Source: Apostichopus japonicus
Lineage: Eukaryota; Echinodermata; Holothuroidea; Aspidochirotida; Stichopodidae
Length of the DNA: 64,000 bases
Direction: 5' to 3'
Assembly: GCF_037975245.1 (NCBI RefSeq)
Contig: NC_092577.1
Span: 19,404,898 to 19,468,897, forward strand
The notes beneath the pieces are model-generated. The model was given only the letters and a program-made list of their open reading frames with translations, had not been told where the DNA came from and made no database searches. The position numbers and the translations under genes were made by a program. Positions 55,440-64,000 of the stretch are shown piece by piece (the first letter of the stretch is position 1; every line of letters starts with the position of its first letter).

Positions 55440-55934
55440 AAATGGAAGCAAGCAGAAGAAAGAAACACACAGAGAGTAGCAAAATTGCGCAACAGAGTCA
55501 ATTATAACGAAGTTCGCTGTACGATATCAAAAGAACTTTTGAAATCAGCTGGATATATACCTCCATGGGATATGAAGTTCTGGAAGAAGATCGCTTTGAA
55601 ATTGTCATGGCCAAGGAGCAAACATTCGCAATCTGTTCATCGGTCGTATACGATATGGGAAGAAAATCGAGGGAACGTCCGAAGTGTACTGGAAGCTAAA
55701 GAAACATTGCATCCTAATCAACAACCAAGAAACAGTTTACTACAAGAAAAAACAATAATAAGAGTGTCGTTTTCGGAAAGTCAAACGCTACACAAATGTG
55801 GACATCTCAGCGAGAGCTGCATTGCATTTGTCGATCAGTTTACAACCAACTTTTGCAATACTTTTGCAATGCCAGAGATGCAAAATGTGGTACCATTACA
55901 AATGTGTTGGGATTCCTACACACATTGTAAATGA
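55440..55934 (+). pseudogene. Transposase-associated N-terminal segment, uncharacterised family
   Basis: An open frame contains YIPPWDMKFWKKIALKLSWP and RSYTIWEENRGNVRSVLEAK. The FWKKIALKL..RS...S...Y..W..NR..V pattern resembles N-terminal parts of uncharacterised, probably transposon-encoded animal proteins. No catalytic core is present nearby. A following open stretch (56054-56353) is Lys/Arg/Asn-rich with no recognisable motif. Confidence 0.35.
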
Positions 55935-57560
55935 TGAGAAAATTCACTATGTTTGTGGTTTGAATAACTAATGGGAATGTCAGAGAATTTGACGACAATG
56001 GGAATCCAAAGTGAGTCTCTTCCTATGATGCAATGGAAATGGTCAACGGATAGATGACGCTTTTCGAACTGATTAAAAGATCAAAGATCAAAAGATTAAA
56101 AGATCAAAACAATGTTGCTAATCGAAATGATGAACAGATAGACAATGTTTATCGAAATTATGAACGGCAAAGTGATGCAGAAGCACCCATTGCAGAAAGA
56201 AGAACATGCAACAATTATATTTACCAAAAATACCGCACTCCACACAGGACAACGAAGACCTCGCATCTAAAGAAAAAGATAAATTCCGACATGATTCTGA
56301 ACAAGAGTGTTGACTGCGTCGATACTGATATGGAGAAAAGTGCGCACAGCTGAAACAAAGACTACGATAAAGGTTACTATCTAAGCGGAGCGCCACCTTG
56401 GTTGGCGCGGAGCGAACAGAGAAAATTTGAGATTTCAGCACCCCCAGATCGCAGGAGATGGCACCTGTGAGGCAAAATAGCAACCAATAAAATGTGCAAC
56501 TTTGGTGACAGAAATGCAAAAGAAGTTTTTCCGCTTTCATGCTCACTGGCCTTGCCAACTCAGTCAGACGGCATAATTTGTCGTTTTGAAGGTGTCAAGG
56601 CCTTTCTCCCAACTCAGGATATGCCCACGTGTGGACTTAAATAGCATTAGAGGAAGGGGACGGAAGACTAACACGCATCGATGTTTCGGTAATGGTCCAC
56701 ATTGGTGGCTCGGTGCTAATTAGGCCATTTATTGGGTTTCTTGAGGCAGCTGTCATCAGAATATGGGTTTTTGTGCCAATTGATGACCGATAACATGTAT
56801 ATTTCTTCTTCATATATCTAGCAACACTCTAAAAACAAATGAGTGGATTTCATTCCATTGGAGTGATCACTCGGCGCACTTAAAATTAATAGTGAAATTT
56901 AACTCTATTGGAGTTAACCCTCACTCCTAATATACTGTTTTTTCCCAATACCCATTGGCCATGGGGAGCATCACGCACATATTGACGACAATTCATACCA
57001 AGTCTTTGTTATGACCAGCCTGAGATTTAAACCCCAGACCTCTGGCTGCTACTGACAATTTTTAATTTTATGCGGGTGATGCGGCTGACGTTCTACAGTA
57101 CGTGCATGTTGAATAGTTCCTAAATCTTCTCATATTCTGACCGTAATTTGTGAATAAAATTTATCCTACGCGTGATCAGTACAGTACAGTGCATATCATC
57201 ATAGACGTACGAACGTACTACGAACGTTCGTATATCAGACGCACTCGATACCCACGATACGATACGGTCCTGGAGAAACAATCTCCACTCATCATTTTTT
57301 AAGGCGATATGTGAGTAGTGAACAGGCACAGCCGCATGTTTGCAGGAATTTCAGAATTCCCAATATTTGATATCTCTACCAGTAGTGGAAAATCATGTTT
57401 CGACAGTTTCGTGGCCATAAAGAGTGTTTTGTGGAATATTCATTTCACTCGAGGCAATATATGAATACCTGATACCTCGGGTTCAGTACAAACGGAGCCA
57501 ATCTTTTGATAGATTGTTGCGCTAGGTGGAAGCACTGAACATATTTTCAACAGATATCGA
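55935..57560. other. Unrecognised DNA between two decayed genes
   Basis: No domain or splice-consistent exon seen. It may be the decayed interior of one former element spanning 55.4-59.2 kb. Confidence 0.35.
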
Positions 57561-57739
57561 TATCACGCAGCACATGCACAAGGTTCGTGGTGTATGGTCG
57601 CATCGACCATTTCCATGCCATGCTGTGTCACCATTCTCGTGATTACTACAGATATTGTATTATTCTTATTCTGGCAGATGCAGACGAGAAAATTGTGTAA
57701 TATTGAACCAAAGATATTAGTCAATCGCACTGATAATTT

Positions 57740-57841
57740 TGGTTTTACATTTTTTTTACCCCATTCCCAGTGGGGGGTGGCAGTGGGGGGCCAGCCGATT
57801 TCATGGGGGCCCAGGCCCCCCGTAGCTACGCCACTGGTGAC
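57740..57841 (-). repeat. CAGTGGCGTAGC-type element terminus
   Basis: Read on the minus strand from 57836 it begins CAGTGGCGTAGCTACGGGGG, a hAT-style CAGNG end followed by G-rich sequence, comparable to the ends at 48273, 53001 and 53298. The partner end is not visible. Confidence 0.5.
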
Positions 57842-57849
57842 AAACCAGA

Positions 57850-58738
57850 ACTCAAACAATCAACTTTCGTCAGACATTACCGAGGAAACCATCAACTCAT
57901 TCAAACGCCTCACTCAGTAAATGTTCTGTAGTAACCCTGGATTGGACAGCGAGCGACAATATCCGTGCATCATCCTACCAGACTTCTTCACTCACAAATG
58001 GAAAATTCACGCAACAATTGTTGGTTCAATTCTACCATGCAATGTTTATCGAGATGCAGATCATTTGAACTTTTTTTTAAAAATCCAGACAGCTTGTTCA
58101 CAAAATACCTATTATATCCGTATGGGTGCCCGACTGGCATACTGTCACTATGCCACCGCTTTGTTCAACTTCAGCTATGGTACCTCTCTTTCGTATTTGT
58201 GGGCGAAATCCGATTCAAATTAAAATATCCAACGTATTAACATGTGAGACTTGTAATACCTCTATCAGTAAGAACGGACTGTGAAACATGTGTAAACCTG
58301 AATATATGGGACAAAGAAGTGACATGCCTTGTCACAGTGAGATTTGTCGAGGATCTCAAAAACAGTTTATCAATCACAAAGAAATCACCTATGCGCCTGA
58401 TCTGCTTATTGTTGTCATTCCACGATATGATCAATATGGACAAAATGTGAAAAACCCTTTCGACATCGAGGAAACGTTGTATGTTACATCTACAACTATG
58501 AGCACTGGAATCAATTGTACATGTTGGAAAATGCACTAACACTGGCAATTTTACAGCAGTTTGCAGAAGAGACGACGGCAACTTTATTGTTATTGATGAC
58601 ACTCGTATTCGTCCATGGAACCAACAGTTTACTGAAGAAAATGCATATCTTTTGTTTTATTCAAAGATGATCAAAAATACTGCACCTATCAGAGCGCAAA
58701 AGAATCTTGCACGTCAGGGACCAAACCACGAAAATTGA
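57850..58738 (+). pseudogene. Ubiquitin-specific-protease-like (C19) remnant
   Basis: Pieces in at least three frames line up as a USP core. The Cys box is NNCWFNSTMQCLSRCRSF near 58012-58065 (Cys and Asn positions as in GN.C..NS..QCL). A middle strand, APDLLIVVIPRYDQYGQNV, occurs near 58395. From 58517 to the stop at 58738 the frame reads HVGKCTNTGNFTAVCRRDDG, VIDDTRI and ENAYLLFYSK. USPs remove ubiquitin using Cys, His and Asp/Asn. Here the usual GHY is GNF, so the catalytic His is replaced by Asn. With frameshifts as well, it cannot be active. It could be a host USP pseudogene or an ORF from a large DNA transposon. Confidence 0.65.
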
Positions 58739-58741
58739 AGG

Positions 58742-59115
58742 ATGGCAAAATCTCAACCTGACAATACCATGCCCGAAGAAAGTCCACCTCCTGAAGCTAC
58801 TTCCAAAATCGACCGCGCAATCCATAATAATGGACAAATCCAGCAGGTGAATTCAAAAGAAACTTTTTGCGGAAATGAAATCTGCATTTATGGAGGAGTC
58901 TACAAACCGTACGTATACTACTATATCCCAAACCCAAAAGTGTCAAGCAAGTAAAATTTGGAAAGGCACCGTGAAAAGAGTTAAATGCTTAATAACTCTT
59001 CAACATGTTGACCAGTGTCGAAAACAACCGTCTTGTGCCCTCGATGTTACCAACGTTTTTACCATTTATGTACAGAAGAAATAGTCTCACGATGCAAATG
59101 TGGAAAGCTATGTGT
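58742..59115 (+). pseudogene. Downstream ORF with zinc-ribbon-like tail
   Basis: A frame of 70 codons (MAKSQPDNTMPEESPPPEAT) starts four bases after the USP-like stop. A second segment in another frame (59015-59110) reads LCPRCYQRFYHLCTEEIV then SRCKCGKLC, a Cys/His-rich pattern reminiscent of PHD-like or zinc-ribbon fingers. The close spacing suggests it belonged to the same transcription unit or was fused to the USP-like protein. No function is assigned. Confidence 0.35.
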
Positions 59116-59589
59116 GTCAACAACTGTACTATTACCTCCAGATATGATATTTACTTTCTTTAGTACAGTTCTCCCCAGTAGCCCAAACACTAAACCGAAC
59201 ATTTTATAAAGCAAAACGTATGATGGACAATTCCTATCAAAGATGTTACATATCTTCAAATCAAATATTACCGGCCCGGCCCTCTTACTGTTTCAGAAGA
59301 TGGGAGAGCAACCTTTCTTGCACAATTTCCCTTCTATCATGTTCGCCAAACAGTCAACAACCTCCTCTTCCGTATATAATATGCGACCACGTTCATCCCA
59401 TCCTAACAAAGAAAACTCAAGACAAGCGAGCCAAAAAGTAAAATACGCCCACCGACTGGCAGAAACCAACTCCCCCCCCCCCAACAACCCACTCGAACAT
59501 TTACAAAACCACAAAACGACGACCAGAACGCAGCGAAACGAAACACCCCTCCCCCACCACACCAGCGTCCAAAAAAAGCTGCCCCAGAT

Positions 59590-62500
59590 AAACGGCGACA
59601 ATCGTCCTCAACCTGAATGCGAATGTCACACTTCACCGCCTGCAGGACTGCCTGCCAACTGTCAAATTTCCCCCCTAAAAGCTATATTGCATCTGCTCCT
59701 CCAAATAATTTCTTTTTTTGAAATATCACAAACACAAATATTACGATGCAACACAGCAACAGAACGAACTGGAGGGTCTACTCTCCATATAAAACGAAGC
59801 CCTGTCCTACCGACTATGAACGGTCTCCCGTTACACGGTCGGTCCAGGTCTAGAACCACTCCCACAAGCTTAAAACAAAGAAATGCCAAAAAACATGAGC
59901 AGTAAAGCTGTTACAGCCGGTCCTAGGGCTTAGTCCATCGCCAATGATACCTTTTTAGATTGGTTACCAAGGCACCGTGTGCAATCCTTAAGGCAAGATC
60001 ACGGAGCCTGCAACCATTCAGCCTTGAATGCACCAAACGCCATACTTCGGCAGGATGGCGTCCCTGTACAAAAATTGCATTCAAGGCCATATTCCGCAAG
60101 GAACTGTGAACGAGGGCCAGCCGTGACAGGTCAACAGGGGCAACTCAATCAGAGCGGAGCAAATGACACGCACCACCTTGCTTGGAGTACTACTATGCGG
60201 TTCTCTGTTGCTAAAGAGCGGCGGCACCCATCGACGCAGGCGCAACCCGCCCTAAAAACGTACAAAATATGAAGAAGGCAACCCCGGGTCAGTCACCGCT
60301 ACAAACAATTGCTTAAATAACAAAGAGGTTAATTTACTTCCCAGATGAAGTCCCCCCTTGTCAAGTTTTTGGTAGCACCCGACCAAATGAATGAAAAAAT
60401 CGCCCTCTCCAACCGCACCAGAACGCGACGCGGAATTGGACTCACTGCTCCCGGGTACCACAAGATGGGCGAAAGAAAACGATTAATAACGGTGACTTTC
60501 CCCAAGATCGAAAGCCAGCGGGTGCCGAATGTTTTGAGCCTGCTCTCAAATACCTCAGCCCTATCGTTCCAGGTGACATCACAAGGTGCATCGTAGCCGA
60601 ACCATATACAATTAATTTTGATATTCTGATCCGACCACGACGCACCGAATGGTAAGTCTCTGTGTCTCCAGGTACCAAGGCGAAGACACTTTGTCTTTTC
60701 CGGATTGAACTTCGCCCCGGTGGCGCTCTCAAAGATAGATAAATCCTGCGAGAGGGCACGAAAGGAGCCCAGACGCGAAACAACATATGTGACGTCATCT
60801 GCATATTGAACGGATTTCACGTTGGCACAACGAATGCAACAAGTCTCGCTAGACAAAATATAAAGTAATGCAGACAGAGGGCACTCCTGGCGCACCCCCC
60901 TCTCTACGTTAAAAATCTCCGAACAAAAACCCATTTACGATAACAGAACTGTAACATTCTTGATACAAAACAGAAATCCATTTACGAAAATTTGGGTGCA
61001 ACTGAAACGTCTCCAATACATTCATTAAAAAACCGCGATCCACCATGTCAAAGGCCTTCTGCTGCTCCAGAGACACCAATGCACATGGCAGATCACGCTC
61101 AATAACAAAGTCGGTCAAGTCGCGCATCAACCACAAGTTCTGCTGGATGCAATGACCCTTCACTGCACAAGTCTGGAGATCACCCACAAGATGCGGCATA
61201 GCAAGTGCAAGGCGGTTGCACAAAGCCTTAGCCAGCAACTTGTAGTCCACGTTTAACAAGGTGATCGGACGCTTGTTATGGGGATCCAAGGGGTCCCCAG
61301 ACTTTGGTTTAACAGTCCGTTTTGGAAGGCGTCCTCGAAGACGGCTCTGATGTCGGGTCCTATTATTGCCCAGAAGGTTCGGTAACAACTCCCTCGGAAG
61401 CCCGTCCGAACCCGGGGACTTGCCATTCTTCATCTTCGAAAGCGCCTTCCAAAGCTCAACAGTGGTTATTCCGCCCCCCAAAATATCATTCACATCGCGG
61501 GGAACGGGTTTTTGAGATTCCCCTCAATAAATCAGACTGTGCCGACAAGTCGACATTGCCACGCGTAAACAAACTGGAATAATACTCTTTATATACGCGG
61601 ACAATGCCGTGAGGGTCACTGACCACGGTCCCATCGGTAGCGCGCACAGACGGGACGCGTCTGTCACCCGCCGATGAGCCAACGGACTGGTAAAACCCCA
61701 GTGAAGGGCGCTCCTCGGCTTCCACCGCTTCGACACGGGCCCTGACGCGGGCACCGTGGTACTTTTCATCGAGATAAGTCTGCAAAGCGATGACTGCCGA
61801 AGGGTCGCCAAACTTCACCTCCGCGCACAGCATCGAGAATTTTTCTCTTCGACGCCGTGCGCGGGTCACGCAATACTGAATTGCGTAGCGTTTGATGCGC
61901 AACTTGATATCATCCCACCACTGGGATGTAGAAGCAAAGGCCGGCTTCAATGTTTGCCATCCTTTGTACCTGGTCTCGAAACCCTGGCGGAACTCTGCCT
62001 CGCCAAGAATCAGACAGTTAAGCTTCCATAGGCCCCGCCCGATCGGGAAAATAGAAGGCAAAACAAAACGTGCTACTACAGTGTCATGGTCAGAGAGCGG
62101 ACAGCTGAGCGTCTCGCAACCCGAAAATGTAAAACTTACGGGCGCATACACTCGATCTATCCTGGAGGCATCTTCTCCGTTAGGCCTCACCCACGTATAG
62201 ACCGTACTACACGGGTGCATATGCCTCCAGACATCGGCTAAAAGGTGTGCCGAAGTGAATCTGTCCAATTCTGTGATCCCAGCGTCGGGACTAGCAGACA
62301 CAGAAGCCCCGAGTCTGTCAAGACCCGAGTCTGGGACACAGTTAAAGTCTCCGACCATGACACATGGAGCACTACCAGGAACAAAGGAAGGCAGTGTGTT
62401 AAAAAATTCTCGTCTAGCAGAAGGCCGATTGGGAGCATACACATTTGCAAAGGGAGATGTTACCCTGTGGATACCAACCAATGCAAACCAATCGGCCCTC

Positions 62501-62770
62501 GTGATCCGTCTCCAGCCTAGTGGCACAGCCCGCCTGACGAGGTGACAGGAGGATGACAGTGCCACAGGATGAAGACGAACCAAACGAAGCATGCAGCCCA
62601 CCACCCCACTCATAAGCCCACAGAGGGACATCTTCTTGCAAAATATGTGTTTCTTGCAGACAAACGCAGTCGACTTCCATTGAAATACAATATTGGAAAA
62701 TGCGACTGCGCTTGCGATGATCCCTCATGCCATTGACGTTGAAAGTGTCAACTGAAAATGTATGGGCCAT
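59590..62770 (-). pseudogene. LINE ORF2 (copy E), frameshifted
   Basis: Starts at ATG 62770-62768 (MAHTFSVDTFNVNGMRDH). It retains CLQETHIL, MVGDFNCVPDSGLDR and LSDHDTVVARF, a long open segment 62631-61486, SPGSDGLPREL, SLEQQKAFDMVDRG, RGVRQECPLSALLY and VQYADDVTYVV, then decays. Lesions include an indel near 62460, a frameshift near 61510, loss of about 30 bp near 61304, and losses near 60836 and 60450. Confidence 0.85.
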
Positions 62771-62792
62771 GAGAGGGCACAATGGGGCAAAA

Positions 62793-63055
62793 CTACGCCG
62801 ACGACGATTCTGTAAGCTTCAAGCGCGCTCTAGACGACATATCGTCGTCGGAGTCGTCACTTGAAGCCGACCTTTTCAGTGAGGGTTCCCCCATCTCGTC
62901 GTACCAGCTCGTCCCAGTGGCACGTTTCGGCTCGACGATCACCGAGCCTCCGGAGTCACTGTCAGACATAGTCGTCGTCAGACACAGTCTCCGGATCTGG
63001 CGATACCGGCGGCGGACTGGGGACGGAACTGGACGGCTTGATAGGGGAACAATGT
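62793..63055 (-). pseudogene. LINE ORF1 C-terminal fragment (copy E)
   Basis: Encodes the conserved ORF1 tail ATGTSWYDEMGEPSLKRSAS then SDDSDDDMSSRARLKLTE, ending at 62793-62795, 23 bp before ORF2. Zinc knuckles are absent because the copy is truncated upstream. Confidence 0.82.
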
Positions 63056-63097
63056 TAAGTCCTAACGTTACACTTGGAATACAACAAGACATATATG

Positions 63098-63423
63098 CAT
63101 TTAATATATAAAGTATAGGAATACACTCTACTATCACCATGAAGAAAGAGCAAAGTCACATGTACCAAAAAGAAACCTAGCAACCTCACAGGAAAACCCA
63201 TATCCCAAGAAAGCTGTCAATAGACAATAAAATAAAGAAAGGAAACTATTAACCCGCCTAAACCTTTAAATTGCATAACCAAGCTGCCGAAACACCCATC
63301 TGAAAAACAGCAACAGCCCGAAGAAGATGGCTGAAGTAAATCTAAGTTACACTCACTCAAAACGAGGGCGCTATAAACCAATTGAAGGAGCAAAGACCAA
63401 ACTGGAAATCAAATTTGGTCACA
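63098..63423 (-). repeat. Unclassified interspersed repeat, copy 2
   Basis: Reverse complement of the repeat at 17888-18186, with about 90% identity by eye over its length and a few short indels. Like copy 1, it lies next to the 5'-truncated end of a LINE. Confidence 0.75.
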
Positions 63424-64000
63424 ACATGTATATTAAACTCCCCTAGTGAGACAATCAGCCCTGTCTATTACTCCTCTCACTGGGTAAGATAACAGTAAGT
63501 AATAGAAAGGGTCAGAGGTTATCACTACTTGGAGAGCTGTTTGCTTCTGTGGTCTCTCACATCCTGGTAGCAGTAGAGAAGTCTAATAGATTATAAAACA
63601 GTGTAATCTAGTGTGTTGACTTATTTTTTAATTATCCTTTGAACATTATACACCCGGCTCATGTTTAATGCAACTGTTAATGTCATTTCTGGTATCTGAG
63701 CGGCTCATGGCAAACATTTGTCTTTATTGTATTATTTTACTTCTCCACTTGGATAATGTCATAGTTGTCCCTGGAAAATGCTGTAGAAAAGCATCCCCCT
63801 CCCCTTCCAACACATAGCTACTTCTGTGTAATACTTCCATGCAGTATGCATGCAGTTTTCAGTTTAATGTTTATGTTGCAAAGTGGGTAGTAGTTTATGC
63901 AGGATAACATATCCCACCTTATCGAGTGAGAGTGGGTGTCTACAAAGAACTAAGATGCTAGCACGAGAAGTGGCTTGAGTGTCGTTGTTAGGTTTTACTT
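63424..64000. other. Right-edge DNA, nothing recognised
   Basis: No exon, repeat or RNA gene could be supported in the last 577 bp. Confidence 0.45.

Larger units (their letters stand above)
59393..63055 (-). mobile_element. Tx1-like LINE alpha, both ends incomplete (copy E)
   Basis: The minus strand runs from the C-terminal part of ORF1 (63055) through ORF2 to part of the 3' UTR (CAAGACAAGCGAGCC near 59415). The family terminus GCTTTTTACGTGACC is missing, and the 5' side stops inside ORF1. Many small indels are spread throughout, more in the 3' third, so this copy is older than D and F. Confidence 0.88.

Noticed and set aside
1-64000. CRISPR arrays, bacterial operons, rRNA genes
   Set aside because: No regularly spaced direct repeats, no ribosome-binding-site gene chains and no rRNA-like sequence; the window is eukaryotic.

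Overview
This window looks like a nuclear segment of an invertebrate animal genome, most likely a marine deuterostome such as an echinoderm. That placement is an inference from the element families present and from the style of the degenerate repeats; it is not proven. There are no bacterial-style operons, no rRNA or tRNA gene, and no intact long host gene. Coding capacity is dominated by broken mobile elements. The few host-type genes are exon-intron genes read by splice-site logic, and most of them are decayed.

Layout. 0-3.6 kb: the first three coding exons of an unrecognised minus-strand host gene that leaves the window on the left, with a CG-rich, CRE-containing upstream region. 4.75-5.85 kb: a broken integrase-like gene. 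6-11.9 kb: gene-poor DNA with degenerate repeats. 11.9-12.1 kb: the terminal RING-finger exon of a minus-strand gene. 12.1-17.9 kb: Tx1-like LINE fragments in both orientations, around a decayed tyrosine recombinase and a hAT remnant. 19.1-23.9 kb: a near full-length LINE with a zinc-knuckle ORF1 and an endonuclease/RT ORF2. 25.0-27.0 kb: a decayed BEN-domain gene (minus) with a young LINE fragment in an intron. 27.4-30.8 kb: a LINE with an almost intact ORF2. 31.8-33.9 kb: a LINE ORF1 fragment split by a 1.5-kb insertion that has a 9-bp target duplication. 34.1-37.3 kb: a CACTA/EnSpm-type transposase gene whose 3' end is replaced by a gypsy LTR. 37.8-41.4 kb: a second BEN-domain gene copy (plus), cut inside its BEN exon by a Ty3/gypsy element (41.4-47.2 kb). 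47.4-52.2 kb: LINE pieces and the 5' part of a TTF-finger hAT gene. 52.2-59.2 kb: fragments of other element or host genes, including a ubiquitin-specific-protease-like remnant. 59.4-63.1 kb: another LINE copy.

The most interesting observations are: (1) a 176-bp insertion in the gypsy gag-pol, flanked by a 16-bp duplication, whose head is U2 snRNA; (2) an extra SGNH-hydrolase-like ORF between the gypsy primer-binding site and gag; (3) two oppositely oriented partial copies of one BEN-domain gene; (4) the 1.5-kb split insertion carrying an internal LINE piece; (5) a LINE copy that has ORF1 and a 3' UTR but no ORF2; and (6) a USP-like remnant whose usual catalytic histidine position reads Asn. 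Two LINE copies are so alike over their last 580 bp that the family was probably active recently. Several frameshifts fall in homopolymers and could be assembly errors.
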